Shown: positions 51,101 through 58,390 of the stretch, one piece after another | How positions within the stretch are numbered: position 1 is the first letter of the stretch | How the letters are laid out: every line of letters starts with the position of its first letter | Assembly: GCF_004115265.2 (NCBI RefSeq) | Contig: NC_046296.1 | Location: 21,024,795 to 21,088,794, forward strand | Reading direction: 5' to 3' | Source: Rhinolophus ferrumequinum | Taxonomy: Eukaryota > Chordata > Mammalia > Chiroptera > Rhinolophidae | Length of the DNA: 64,000 nucleotides | Notes under the pieces: generated by a model | Databases searched by the model: none | Told to the model about the DNA's origin: nothing | Seen by the model: only the letters and a program-made list of their open reading frames with translations | Program-made: the position numbers and the translations under genes

Positions 51101-54100
51101 GAAAGGGAAAGCCTTAGCAGAGGCATTCTCATCCTTAAATTCACAAAACTGCTTTGAGATTCAAAAGAAAGTACAGTGGACCATATCCTCAAGTTGAGAC
51201 CAATATTCTGATATAGTCTCCAGGCTATCTATACACGTTAAGGCAAAGTAAAACTTCAAAAAATTAATAAAAAACATTACAATGAAAACATTAGGAAAAA
51301 ACTCCTTTCAAATATTTCTACTGAAAAATCTTAAACTATACTGTTTTACTGGTAATTATTGTCGAAAGATGTAAAAGAGAAGGAAAATATAAGCTGCACA
51401 GGATAAGAACTGAATTGTTCACTGTTATATTCCCAGTGCCTAGAACAATGATTTGAAGAAAGAATAGACAGATTTGATGAAAAAAATAAGTGAATAAAAT
51501 ATTTGAGCCATTAGAGCAACATTTTATTTTGAAAGTTTTGAATCTCTATAATGATAGTTAGTATTTTCAGAACAGAAATCAAAAAGTTGTATAAGCTAAA
51601 TGACTTAGGCTATATACTTTTTTGGTGTTATGTTCAATTTAACTGCATTTTCCAGAAGAGAAGGAAAAATAAGTGTCAAGAACTTTCCATTCACATTTAA
51701 TCTTAACTACAAAGCAACATTTCAGCTGAATTTACCCAATTAAAAAAATCACATACAAAATAAACAAATTCAGCAATTTTAACTTTAAACGTTTTTCTCT
51801 GTGACTTTTTCCCTTTTGTCAACAGAAGGCACTAAAATAAGCACCTTAATGAAATAGTGATTATTATTATAAAATAAAAAGGTATTGCTAAGCTGGTATG
51901 ACAAATTCAAAATCTGTTTTCTAGACCAAACTAATTTTCACTAACAATGTTTGCCATATTTCTAAGAAAACAAGACTTTCTAAATCAAAAGACTTGACTT
52001 ACCCACTGTTCATGCAAAAGATTACTGTGAAATGCAATAAGAACATGACTTAAAAGAGTCTGAGGTTTTTTTTACTCAACGACACAGACAAACTGGTGGT
52101 TACCAGAGGGGAAGGGGGATGGGGGGAGGTAGAAGAGGGTAAAGGGGGTCAATTATATGGTGATGGAAGGAGACTAAACTGGGTGCTGAGTGCACAATGC
52201 AATATACAAATGATATAATATTGTACATTTAAAACTCATATAATATTATTAACCGTCGCCCCATTAAATTTAATTTAAAAAAAGAATTTGAGTTTTTTTA
52301 AATGACTACCTTGGTTACTCAAATAGAAAAAATACTTACTTGACATAAATATATTTTGTGTAAGCTCCATTCTTCTCCTAGAGCACAAATTTTAATGTCA
52401 CTATTTTCACCATTCAAAAATAATGTTTGATAAATATATTTGGATGTACTCTTTAATTTTTTCCTGTTAAAAGAAATGCAAATGTTATACATGTGTAAAA
52501 CTGAATGTTTTACTCATTTTGCATATAACTCAAAATACTCCTTTTGTTCAACTCTATTAAATAGAGCCAACTTGTGTAAAAGGACAGAGGGATATTTATT
52601 ATATATTTAAATCTGCTCATGTATGAAAGAGTACATAAGAAACTAACAATAGTGGTTATCCCTGGGGTACTCTATTCCCAAGAAAGGTAATAGTGGATAG
52701 ATGGGGCAGCATGAAAGGGAGACCTTTCACTGTACATCTTTTTGCAATTTTTGATTTTTGAACTAAGCGAATTACCCATTCAATAAATTCGAATAAGTCA
52801 GAGTAATTTTTACTTATTTCCTTATTTAGAAATCAGCACTATGGAGGATCTCAATACAATTGCAATAATACCGCTACGCAACTACAAGATGGAGAACATG
52901 AGCAAAAATTTCATCCATCCATTTAAAAATAATTTACATTTCATCTTATTTCGGTACCATACCAAAGTATTCTAAAATCTAGTTAAAATGCCCCCGCCTC
53001 TCCCCGCATTGGACAACTGATTTGCAGCCTTAGACCAAAGGTTTTCAAAACTATGCTCAATGGAAAAGTGTCTTAGCGGCCACAAGGGACAGCCAAAAAG
53101 TGAATGCTGGGCATCCCAACCTAAGTTCAACCGGGGCAACATCACATATTTTATCTGTAAACATCTTGGATTTCTGTGTAAGATTTCATTTACACGAAGA
53201 ATTTTTTTTTTTTAAGTTTGATAATCATTGCTTGAGATGATCCAGTAAATAAGAAAAGTCCTAGGTAGGGGCTGATTTCTGGCCAATCTTGACAGCTTTC
53301 CTAGTAGTTAAAAAAATTTAATCTTTTTTAAAAATGAAGTAGTTGTTTTGGATGGTGTCTTGAACCAGTGTATTTAACACCTCTTTCCAATAGTCAGTAA
53401 AACTAGCACATGCTTTGGTGGTGGAGAGACTTGGATTTGGGTCCCAGCTTCATCCACAGCTCAGTTACCCCAGATGTAAAGATACAATGGCATCCACTTC
53501 ACTGGGTTACTGTGAGAAATCAATGAGACAATGTAGTTTCCGGTTCCTGATAGCACTCTCCCCAACTTACATTAAAAGAATAAAAGTACAGAAAGGAATA
53601 AGCTCACAATCGTAAAAAGGTGAGGGTGGGCTTATCACCCGATGAGAGAATTCTATGGATCTGGAAGTTAGAAAATAAATTGGAATGGAAAGAGCACTGA
53701 AACCCACAGTCCTAAAAATACCACGAAGGTCTAGGATGAAGGCTGAGGCCCATCTGCCTTTCAGAATGCACTCTCACTGAATACAGAGTATAAATAACTC
53801 AGGCATAAAGATTCCAAGGTTTTTCTAGAGAGAAATAGAACAAATCTATCAAGAAGATCTAAGACTTTATAGTGTTGGTGTTGGTGCCCAGATGACGCAA
53901 TCCTCATTCTAGCTTATGGGAAATGCCTAGTAGCTCCCAACCTATTCACCCTAAATCATGGTCCCCAAACTGTGTGTCAAAGCACCTGGAGCACCACGGC
54001 AAACTCAGGTAAGCATGTGGAATATTTTAAATGTGAAGGAAACACTGCAACATTTTTCAGATACCCTGAAATCCACTACTATCAAGTTGTTTGGACCTAA

Positions 54101-57100
54101 CTATGAGGTATTTCTTTAGAATCAGAGGCACCACGAAAAAAATTACTGAGGCACTAAGGGTATTGTAAACAAAAAATGTTTGGGAATCTCTGCTCTAAAA
54201 CAAAGCATGCCCCACCCATATCTAACTTAGTAGTCAGTCTTCTTACTCAAAGGAGAGGTGTAATAGAAATGGAACTAATTACTCAAAACAAAACACACCA
54301 CACACCTCCACACCCCCCACCCCCCCACACACAAACACACACCTCAGTTGCTCATTCTTAAATGTAAGCAGACAACCAAAGACCACCAAACCTGAGGAAA
54401 ATTAGGAACATTAAAGATGATTAAAAGAAACTGGCCCCAGAGGAAACATAATTCAGGGAAAAGAGAACTTAAAAACAAACAAAATCACTCTTAATTAAAA
54501 CATCTAGAGATCTGACAATATTACATTTATAAAATAGCAGGATGCTAATAAAGGATTACTCAGAACAAGAAAAAAAAAGAGTTCTTAAAACATGGTTACT
54601 GAAATTAAAAAGCCAAAAGTGAGGCTGACTGACAAAGTTAAGGAAATTTCTCAGACATAAAGCAAAAAAGACCTAGAAAGGAAAAAAGAAAAGAGAAAGA
54701 AGTACAACCCAAGAAATCCAAAATTCAGTTAAGAGGGGTCCAATAAAGAGAAAACAAAGATAACAGGATAAAGGAAATTATGGAAGAGAATAATGGAACA
54801 AAGTCTCTTCCAACCAAAGTAGTCTCTAGATTGTAAGCATACACCAAGTACCAAGACCATTAAAAGACCCACACTTAGCACATTATAGTTAAATCCCAAA
54901 ATATCAAAGAGAGAGAGAGAAAAAAAAAGGTCACCTAAAAAGAAAAGAGAATTAGACCAGGATCGCATTTCTCATGAACACTGTGGGTTAGAAGACAATT
55001 CAGTAATATCATCAAAGATATGAAAAGTTATTTTAAATTAGATTTCCATACCCAGTCAAAGAATGAAGTGAGAGACTAAATTTACATTTAGATAAGCACA
55101 AATTACCTCCTTTTGCACCCTTTCTTTAGAAAATACTTGAGCATGTGGTTCCCTAAAATGAGTGAGAAAGAAAAAGATATAGGCTACAAAAAACAGTGAG
55201 TCCCAGGATAAGTTCAGACCTAGAGAGCAATGGATCCAGATTGGAAAAGAAGGGTGGAGGGACCCAGGAGGGAGGCCTTGGGTTTAGAAGAGGAGTCCAT
55301 ACAGGTGTGTTTGGAAAAATAAAAGAACCCTGAAGATATGATGAAGGAAAATTATTCTTTTGTCAACAAAGAGGGTGTGGGGAGAGGCAGTCAGAAACTC
55401 CAGGAAAATAAAAAAGCAATAAAAAAAGGCATTATCTTAATAAGATAACAGGGCCTGGAAACAGGGCTGACTTAATGCACTTGACAGAATGTTAGAAAAT
55501 TTCTCCAAGAGAAAAACAGAGTTGTGACATTGGGCCTATTAAGTATCATTTATACCATAGTCCTAGCACACTACTTGATCCTGCAGTGAACACTTTTTAT
55601 AGTTGTTATAACAGATACTGTGCTAGATTTCATGTTTTAGAAACAATCTATGGATAAAACACTCAAGATCTGGTTGCAGAACAGTTGAGTTTTAACAGTC
55701 TTGTTAACATATAATAAACCGTGCAGTTGACAAAAGGTATGAGATGGAAGGCAGGCCTGGAAGCCAAAGCTTTTCATGGAGTAGCTGGCTGAAGTGGGGA
55801 GCACACCAGACAACCTCAGGAAGCACATCAGTGCCAGAATTCTAGGTCTTAGTATTTGCTTGCACCCTTTATCTGATATACTAAATTCCGACGTGCATTT
55901 TCTAATAAAGGTTTGCTTTAAAGACTTTCCACTCCAGTCCACTCATGTAGTCCAGGGGTTGGCAAACTTTTTCTATAAAGATCTAGACAGTAAATATTTT
56001 CAGCTTTGTAAGCCAGACTGGCTCCAAGCAAGTTTTGTCGGCATGCTAGCGAGCAGTTTCCTGCTTGCCAGCCTCAGCCTACCACATCTGAGCAAATTTC
56101 TCCTCCATCTGATGGGCAACAGCCATATCTCATCCAACTTCTGAATCTCAGCTTGGAAAAGGCAACCCTATTCTAAATATGTTCCTTCCTTGGGAATTCT
56201 GTCTCAGCCCTAGTAGTAACCGCTCCCTATATTTTCTATTCCTGTATTTTTTAGAGATCTCTTTACCTTAGTGGTTTACCTTCAGTAGTTATTTCTGGTT
56301 ACTTGCTAAAAATGGTTATATTAAATTTTCCCTGTTCAAATTACTGTGTGGTTTCTTTCTTTTAAATAGGCCCTAGCACATATATTTCAATAATGTCACT
56401 AAATATAAATGGCCTAAATAATAATTAAAATGCAGAGATTCTCCAATTGGATGTAAAAAAAAAAAAAGACCCAATTTATGCTATCAACAAGATACCTACT
56501 TTAAATATAAAGACACAGGTAAAAAGGGAAAGGATGGAAAAAGATACACCTTTTAAACACTTATCAAAAGAAAATGGTAGGGACTATATCACCAGGGATA
56601 AAGAGAGGCATTTTGTAACGATAAGGGGAGTCAATTCATCAAGGAGACATAATATTTATTGACTACTTCTGTACCAGGCACTGTGCATTGTATACATTCT
56701 AATATTTGTCAAACCTACAAATATTAGGCAAGTATTAGTGTCTCCATTTTACTTATGAGGAAATAAGGCTATTACGTGCAGAATACAGACTAGAACTCAG
56801 AATCTGAGCTGTTAGAACTACACTACGTTGACTCTTCAAAAACGTAACCGAACAATTTGACAGTGTGGATCCATTTTTGTAAATAAACACAACCCTTCTT
56901 ACATAAAACTGTACGAAAGATTTTATAAATCAAACTATTAACATAAGTTATCTACAATGCTTTTGTTTTACAATACAAAGGTTTGTGTCGCAAAAATTTT
57001 GGAATTAAAAAAAAATTTCATTTAAAAAATTACGTGTGACCCCACTGACGACCTTTAAAAACAAACAGAGCAACCAGATTATGTGAAAACACATTCTACT

Positions 57101-58018
57101 TAAAAACTGCACTCTAGTTCACAAGTAAATATCCTGGTTTTCCAATCTTCGAAAAAAAGTTAAGCAAGCTGCAGCACAGCCTTACACATATCCACCGTCA
57201 ATGCTCAAGTACTCGAGACTCTGCAACAAGGCTGTTTCTAGGAAGGAACATATACGTACACTACTGACAAACTTCACCTTTACCGTTAAGAACTGTGTGT
57301 AATCATTTCGCCGTCCACTGAGTGGACGACCACAGGAGTGCCCATCTCACAGACTAAATTTACGTGTCTGTACGATTTCAGGCAACCAGATGCAAAACAA
57401 CTTACTCTAGTGTCACCCACTCAGCGAGGACAAAGGTGTATTACAGAAGACCAACCAGCCGGTCGTGTCTAAGGTTTAATGAGGCGCAAGCCTCGGCTTG
57501 GCGTTTCTGTCTCATCTTGGGTCTATAACATCAGCCAGGCAGCGTCTGTGGTTTATAATCCAGGGCACCAGGCGTCTCCCAAGACGCTCCCCATCCGCCC
57601 TGCATCAGGCCGGCTTCCCCATTTACCCTGCCAAGGACACGTCCGTTCCTGAGAGGCTGAGAGAGCGCCGGAGCCCCCAAGCACACCGGGCGCCTGGCTC
57701 GTCCCCCGGCCGGGCCGCAGAAGCCGCCCAACAGGTGCGGGCGCATCCCACCACGTACCTTCGCGGGGTGTTGAGGAGGCGCTGCTGCTCGTCCCCTTCC
57801 TCTTCATCCTCGTCTGTCTCGGAGTCGGGGTGACAGTAGCAGAGGGCCCCGCTGCTCCGCTTGCGTTTGCGGCTGCCCGGGCAATAATAGAAGCCGTGGC
57901 CGGCTGCTTCGCCGCCAGTCTCCAGCCTCCGGGCCGAGCCCCCCGCCCCAGAAGCCGGCTCCTGCTGGGCTCGGGCTCGCCCCTGGTGGCGCAGCACTCG
58001 GCTGCTCAACAAGCCCAT
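24426..58018 (-). CDS. GMCL1: GMCL1 (germ cell-less 1), BTB-domain protein, complete coding sequence in 14 exons
   Basis: Known role: the mammalian orthologue of Drosophila germ cell-less, a nuclear-envelope BTB/BACK protein linked to LAP2, emerin and E2F-DP partners, and a CUL3 ubiquitin-ligase adaptor. Exons: 57759-58018, 52340-52463, 50183-50279, 49002-49099, 46756-46868, 46068-46133, 44026-44110, 41810-41900, 39362-39499, 35754-35823, 34312-34387, 30255-30400, 28231-28318, 24426-24554. They total 1581 nt, or 526 aa plus stop; phase closes throughout and all sites are GT-AG. Seen: MGLLSSR keeps Gly2 and Ser6 of an N-myristoylation signal; basic RKRKR (50-54) and RRKKLK (86-91) flank an acidic ETDEDEEEGDE run; BTB about 97-205; BACK-like helices about 206-330; the conserved C-terminal GCL region (FRHLRLQYIISDLASARIIE, WRWTGFNFGFDLLVTYTNRY) runs to residue 526. 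The length is slightly above the human 515 I recall, mostly at the C-terminus. There are no internal stops and no frameshift. Confidence 0.98.
24650..24890 (+). mobile_element. MIR SINE
   Basis: 'GGGTATAGTGGTTAAAAGCT', 'GTGACCTTGGGCAAGTCACT', 'CTTCCTCACTGTAAAATGGG', ending 'TGAAGTACTCAATTATGG'. A near full-length MIR in GMCL1 intron 13. Confidence 0.85.
25600..25676. repeat. (TC)n/(TA)n low-complexity repeat
   Basis: CT-rich runs with CCCT interruptions pass into a TA run. GMCL1 intron 13. Confidence 0.9.
25920..26390 (+). mobile_element. L2 LINE fragment (more 5' part)
   Basis: 'CCATTTACTCACTAGCCTAT', 'TTCACCTTAATGCCCTCAAA', 'TCATGTCCTCATCTGTAAG', 'TCATCCTTGCACGC' resemble L2 upstream of its terminal region. 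GMCL1 intron 13. Confidence 0.5.
26400..27060 (+). mobile_element. Possible old L1 ORF2-derived sequence
   Basis: The run of A-rich, L1-like text (for example 'ACACAAAGAACCCAGAGATT') suggests a very decayed L1 fragment. The assignment is weak. Confidence 0.3.
27120..27195 (+). mobile_element. L2/MIR 3' terminal fragment
   Basis: 'CTAGCATGTGGTAGGGACAC' then 'AAATGTTTGCTGAATGAAC' is the shared L2/MIR end. Confidence 0.65.
27200..28230 (-). other. GMCL1: GMCL1 intron 13, 5' part, nothing recognised
   Basis: No repeat family or gene identified. A 96-codon plus-strand frame at 27272-27562 has no recognisable similarity. Confidence 0.5.
28231..28318 (-). CDS. GMCL1: GMCL1 coding exon 13
   Basis: Residues 455-484: RLRLASFDSSGKLICSRTTG and YQILTLEKDQ. 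Acceptor ATCCTAG, donor ACCAG|GTATGT. Confidence 0.96.
28535..29775 (-). mobile_element. L1 LINE, 1.2-kb 3' portion
   Basis: Reverse complement of an L1 end. On the plus strand it reads 'CATAAAATTTACCATTTTAA', 'GGAATCATACAGTATTTGTA', 'GAATAATATTCCATTGTAGA', 'TCTGTCAATGGACACTTGGG', 'GATTTGCATTCCCTGATGAT', 'ACCTTTGCCCACTTTTTAAT'. Old (L1M-class), in GMCL1 intron 12. Confidence 0.9.
30084..30150. repeat. (TA)n repeat with ACATAC interruption
   Basis: Alternating AT over about 65 bp, starting about 105 bp downstream (gene sense) of the exon 12 donor. Confidence 0.95.
30255..30400 (-). CDS. GMCL1: GMCL1 coding exon 12
   Basis: Residues 407-454: YCWRWTGFNFGFDLLVTYTN, RYIIFKRNTLNQPCSGSVSL, QPRRSIAF. 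Acceptor TTCTTAG, donor TTTAG|GTAGGT. Confidence 0.96.
30401..31020 (-). other. GMCL1: GMCL1 intron 11, 3' part, nothing recognised
   Basis: AT-rich intronic sequence with no supported repeat. Confidence 0.5.
31025..33535 (-). mobile_element. L2 LINE, long (about 2.5 kb) antisense copy including reverse-transcriptase region
   Basis: The low-coordinate end carries the L2 3' terminus in reverse ('TATTGAGCACATATTAAGTG'). The block 31500-31870 reads 'GGGCCTCGTAGTCCATAG' and on the minus strand encodes ATITSCLGFCSSLITAP and VIFLKR, like the region after the RT domain of L2. The block 32450-32700 encodes DSIPSHLFKSLVPTVIPSLS on the minus strand, like the RT N-terminal region of CR1/L2-clade LINEs. 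It is riddled with stops and frameshifts. GMCL1 intron 11, same strand as the gene. Confidence 0.8.
33540..34311 (-). other. GMCL1: GMCL1 intron 11, 5' part, nothing recognised
   Basis: AT-rich. No repeat or gene supported. Confidence 0.5.
34312..34387 (-). CDS. GMCL1: GMCL1 coding exon 11
   Basis: Residues 381-406: GPQEINKEELEGNSMRCGRK and LAKDGE. Acceptor TTCTAG, donor GTGAA|GTAAGT. Confidence 0.95.
34953..35002. repeat. Perfect 25-bp tandem duplication
   Basis: AAGAACCCTGGATAATCTCA + TAATC occurs at 34953-34977 and again, identical, at 34978-35002. GMCL1 intron 10. Confidence 0.95.
35003..35753 (-). other. GMCL1: GMCL1 intron 10 remainder, nothing recognised
   Basis: AT-rich intronic DNA with no supported repeat. 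Confidence 0.5.
35754..35823 (-). CDS. GMCL1: GMCL1 coding exon 10
   Basis: Residues 358-380: EWLFSVYKQQWLAMLRAEQD and SEM. Acceptor TTTTAG, donor ATGGG|GTAAGT. Confidence 0.95.
35824..39160 (-). other. GMCL1: GMCL1 intron 9, mostly unassigned
   Basis: Long AT-rich intron with few recognisable repeats. It has a G-run at about 37310-37322 and a short CpG-containing palindrome at 36481-36495. Confidence 0.5.
36481..36495. repeat. Short inverted repeat AAGCCGA-A-TCGGCTT
   Basis: Perfect 7-bp arms around one base, followed by GCGCCG, so four CpGs occur within about 25 bp of otherwise very AT-rich DNA. Confidence 0.8.
39163..39242. mobile_element. MADE1-like mariner MITE (miR-548-type hairpin)
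   Basis: Exactly 80 bp, starting TTAGGTTGGTGCAAAAGTAA and ending with its reverse complement. The first 24 bases of the two arms are perfect inverted repeats. TA target-site duplications lie at 39161-39162 and 39243-39244. Ends and size match the primate MADE1/Hsmar1 MITE, and the left arm contains the AAAAGTAATTGCGGTTTTTG segment known from miR-548-type precursors. GMCL1 intron 9, about 120 bp from the exon 9 donor. Confidence 0.9.
39362..39499 (-). CDS. GMCL1: GMCL1 coding exon 9
   Basis: Residues 312-357: DFEGVTFLETEQGKPFVSVF, RHLRLQYIISDLASARIIEQ, DSLVPS. The largest internal piece of the GCL region. Acceptor TTATAG, donor TTCAG|GTAAGA. Confidence 0.96.
39500..41260 (-). other. GMCL1: GMCL1 intron 8, mostly unassigned
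   Basis: Includes a less AT-rich block at about 40060-40350 with no identified origin and a T-rich tract near 40566-40595. Confidence 0.5.
41279..41466. mobile_element. hAT-type MER element (MER20-like)
   Basis: About 190 bp with imperfect terminal inverted repeats GCAGTTGATCTTAACC and TTAAGAACTGCTGC. The interior 'GACTTTCCTGGGAATCTCAT' is typical of short mammalian hAT elements. GMCL1 intron 8. Confidence 0.55.
41810..41900 (-). CDS. GMCL1: GMCL1 coding exon 8
   Basis: Residues 282-311: WMFLQLVPSWNGSLKQLLTE and TDVWFSKKRK. Acceptor ACCTAG, donor AAAAG|GTATGC. Confidence 0.96.
42345..42545 (+). mobile_element. MIR SINE
   Basis: 'AAGAGCATGGACTTTTAAAT', 'CTGACCCTGCTACTTAATAG', 'CTCTGGGCCTTAATTTTGTC', ending 'AGTGCTTGGCACACACTAAG'. 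GMCL1 intron 7. Confidence 0.8.
42800..42920 (+). mobile_element. MIR SINE fragment
   Basis: 'GGGTTGTGCCCAAGTCTGCC' then 'ACTTAGTAACTG' and an ATA-rich end. GMCL1 intron 7. Confidence 0.55.
43140..43395 (-). mobile_element. L1 LINE 3' UTR fragment
   Basis: Reverse complement of an L1 tail: 'TTAGTTTCAGGTGTACAGTG', 'TCCCTGTGCTGTACTTTACA', 'TCCCCATGACTATTTTGTAA'. GMCL1 intron 7. Confidence 0.8.
43417..43734 (+). mobile_element. Tigger-like (pogo/mariner) nonautonomous DNA transposon
   Basis: 318 bp between TA duplications (43415-43416 and 43735-43736). The left end CTGACCCTTGAACGACATGG mirrors the right end TTGTTCAAGAGTCAACTG. The interior 'CAACAGTAGGCTATTAGTAG' matches the familiar mammalian family. 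GMCL1 intron 7. Confidence 0.75.
44026..44110 (-). CDS. GMCL1: GMCL1 coding exon 7
   Basis: Residues 253-281: SINVMKQLIGSSNLFVMQVE and MDVYTALKK. Acceptor TTCTAG, donor AAAAG|GTATTG. Confidence 0.96.
44111..45270 (-). other. GMCL1: GMCL1 intron 6, 3' part, mostly unassigned
   Basis: Possible decayed MER fragment at about 44860-44945 ('CTCTCAAACTTTCCTACCAA'). Otherwise nothing was recognised. Confidence 0.4.
45275..45420 (+). mobile_element. L2 LINE 3' end
   Basis: 'AAGCTCCTTGAGGGCAGATA', 'ACATAGTGGACATTCTGGAA' and a GAAGGAAGGAAT end. GMCL1 intron 6. Confidence 0.65.
45492..45693 (+). mobile_element. VES-type tRNA-derived SINE (bat)
   Basis: Head GGCCGGTTAGCTCAGTTAGA, B-box-like GGTTCGATCCCC, body 'GGGCCACTGTGAGCTACGCC', 'CTCCACAACTAGACTGAAAC', 'TTGGAGCTGATAGATCCTGG', then an AAATAAA-rich tail. 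Target-site duplication AAAAAGTTTACAACA at 45477-45491 and 45694-45708 is perfect, implying a fairly young insertion. GMCL1 intron 6, antisense. Confidence 0.92.
46068..46133 (-). CDS. GMCL1: GMCL1 coding exon 6
   Basis: Residues 231-252: CLEWLLNNLMTHQNVELFKE L, BACK-type helix. Acceptor TTTCAG, donor CTCAG|GTATTT. Confidence 0.96.
46134..46755 (-). other. GMCL1: GMCL1 intron 5, nothing recognised
   Basis: No supported repeat. A plus-strand frame at 46226-46444 has no recognisable protein. Confidence 0.5.
46756..46868 (-). CDS. GMCL1: GMCL1 coding exon 5
   Basis: Residues 194-230: DGLIQQCGETMKETINVKTV, CGYYTSAGTYGLDSVKK. Acceptor TTTACAG, donor AAAAA|GTGAGT. Confidence 0.96.
46950..46992. 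repeat. A-rich (GAAAAA)n-like tract
   Basis: Poly-A with regularly spaced single G residues, in GMCL1 intron 4. Confidence 0.85.
47770..48560 (+). mobile_element. L2 LINE 3' region, about 0.8 kb
   Basis: 'TCATGATCTGGCCTCTGCCT', 'AAAGTCTAAACTTCTTAAAA', 'GAACTTCTTGAAGGTGGGGA', closing 'CTGCTGAATGAAC'. A long copy running through to its terminus. GMCL1 intron 4. Confidence 0.85.
49002..49099 (-). CDS. GMCL1: GMCL1 coding exon 4
   Basis: Residues 161-193: ALQVAFGSLYRDDVLIKPSR and VIAILAAACMLQL, the end of BTB. Acceptor TTTCAG, donor GTTG|GTAAGT. Confidence 0.96.
49100..50182 (-). other. GMCL1: GMCL1 intron 3 with a MIR fragment at about 49665-49830
   Basis: Mostly unassigned. 'CCAGGCCTCAGCTTCCTCAT' with its flanks marks a plus-strand MIR. 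Confidence 0.55.
50183..50279 (-). CDS. GMCL1: GMCL1 coding exon 3
   Basis: Residues 129-160: SGYFSSMFSGSWKESSMNII followed by ELEIPDQNIDVE, the BTB core. The acceptor TTTAAG is less usual but matches the protein. Donor AGAAG|GTAACG. Confidence 0.95.
50280..52060 (-). other. GMCL1: GMCL1 intron 2, mostly unassigned
   Basis: AT-rich, with no clear repeat beyond scattered fragments. Confidence 0.5.
52074..52288 (+). mobile_element. Short L1 3' end insertion close to a splice site
   Basis: 5'-truncated L1 tail: 'CAGACAAACTGGTGGTTACC', a G-rich block, 'AATTATATGGTGATGGAAGG', 'AGTGCACAATGCAATATACA', ending 'CCCCATTAAATTTAATTTAA' + A. Flanks TGAGGTTTTTTTTA (52061-52074) and TTGAGTTTTTTTAA (52288-52301) look like a target-site duplication. 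It lies about 50 bp from the GMCL1 exon 2 donor. Confidence 0.75.
52340..52463 (-). CDS. GMCL1: GMCL1 coding exon 2
   Basis: Residues 87-128: RKKLKSTSKYIYQTLFLNGE followed by NSDIKICALGEEWSLHKIYL and CQ, the start of the BTB fold. Acceptor TTAACAG, donor CAA|GTAAGT. Confidence 0.96.
52570..52800 (+). mobile_element. Old L1M 3' fragment
   Basis: 'AACTAACAATAGTGGTTATC', 'ACTGTACATCTTTTTGCAAT', 'TTGAACTAAGCG'. GMCL1 intron 1. Confidence 0.5.
53036..53235. mobile_element. Possible hAT-type MER element
   Basis: GGTTTTCAAAACT at the left and AAGTTTGATAATCATTGC at the right form imperfect inverted ends about 200 bp apart. GMCL1 intron 1. Confidence 0.4.
53415..53560 (+). mobile_element. MIR SINE, degraded
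   Basis: 'CTTGGATTTGGGTCCCAGCT' and 'GGGTTACTGTGAGAAATCAA' follow MIR order. GMCL1 intron 1. Confidence 0.5.
53955..54195. mobile_element. hAT-Charlie-type MER element
   Basis: TGGTCCCCAAACTGTGTGTC at the left and AATGTTTGGGAATCTCTGCT at the right. Inverted ends around 'AGAATCAGAGGCACCACGAA'. GMCL1 intron 1. Confidence 0.5.
54285..54345. repeat. AC/CCCACC low-complexity tract
   Basis: ACACACCTCC, poly-C and (AC)n pieces. GMCL1 intron 1. Confidence 0.9.
54380..55560 (+). mobile_element. Old L1/HAL1-type LINE, 5' block
   Basis: 'GAACACTGTGGGTTAGAAGA', 'AAATTAGATTTCCATACCCA', 'GTCAAAGAATGAAGTGAGAG' follow the order of old L1 interior sequence. No usable frame. GMCL1 intron 1. Confidence 0.6.
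55950..56150 (+). mobile_element. MER5A-like hAT fragment
   Basis: CCAGGGGTTGGCAAACTTTT then 'TCTATAAAGATCTAGACAGT', 'AAATATTTTCAGCTTTGTAA' matches the MER5A left end. The right part is diverged. It lies between two L1 blocks. Confidence 0.7.
56390..56640 (+). mobile_element. Old L1 ORF2 fragment
   Basis: 'AATATAAATGGCCTAAATAA', 'AGACCCAATTTATGCTATCA', 'CTTTAAATATAAAGACACAG', 'GGATGGAAAAAGATACACC' match the L1 ORF2 endonuclease region. Probably part of the same old L1 as 54380-55560. Confidence 0.75.
56655..56830 (-). mobile_element. MIR SINE
   Basis: 'TATTGACTACTTCTGTACCA', 'GGCACTGTGCATTGTATACA', 'CCATTTTACTTATGAGGAAA'. GMCL1 intron 1. Confidence 0.75.
57759..58018 (-). CDS. GMCL1: GMCL1 coding exon 1
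   Basis: Residues 1-86: myristoylation-type start, Gly/Ala-rich linker, RKRKR basic patch, CYCHPDSETDEDEEEGDE acidic patch, ending LLNTPR. Donor GAAG|GTACGT. The ATG at 58018 has C at -3 and G at +4, a weak context. Confidence 0.96.
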
Positions 58019-58053
58019 GGGCCACAGCTCCCTGGGATTTCAGGGAGCGCACC

Positions 58054-58086
58054 TCAGGGAGCCCAGCGGACCCGGTCTCCCGCCAT
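58054..58086 (-). promoter_or_regulatory. GMCL1: Upstream ORF of 10 codons in the GMCL1 5' leader
   Basis: ATG at 58086 in strong context (G at -3, G at +4) opens MAGDRVRWAP and stops at 58054-58056, about 35 nt before the weak-context GMCL1 ATG. It is relevant only if the transcript starts upstream of 58086. Confidence 0.6.
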
Positions 58087-58390
58087 GGCCCGGCTGCTGC
58101 CTCGGGTCTCCACCCAGCCGGGTGCCTACACTGCCACCTTCTCACGCGCAGCCCCAACCGTCGCAGCGGACACTACCGCCTCCATCCTCCGCCCCGCCCG
58201 CCGCCTCTATCCGCGCGGCGCGTAAGGACCGCAGGACCTTAGCCCCCTCCGCTTTCGCAACAAAGCGCGGACCGCAGCGTGCATGCGCGCGACGAGCCTC
58301 CGGAAGGGGCGGGGAAAAGTGGGTGCGCGTGGCGGGTGGAGCCTGCGCAGAACCGCCGACACGGGGCCAGGCGCGCGGGGTCTGGCTGGG

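Larger units (their letters stand above)
57540..58390. promoter_or_regulatory. GMCL1: CpG island / GMCL1 promoter
   Basis: CpG-dense block covering exon 1 and about 370 bp upstream. It includes an NRF1-like CGCGCATGCACG on the minus strand (about 58279-58290), an ETS-type CCGGAAG (58300-58306) overlapping a GC box GGGGCGGGG (58306-58314), and a CTGCGCAG at about 58343-58351. No TATA box. The transcription start is probably near 58200-58290 (inference). Confidence 0.8.

Noticed and set aside
57804-58157. 117-codon frame overlapping the GMCL1 start
   Set aside because: Its first triplet is TTG, so it is not a normal uORF. Only the 10-codon ATG uORF was kept.
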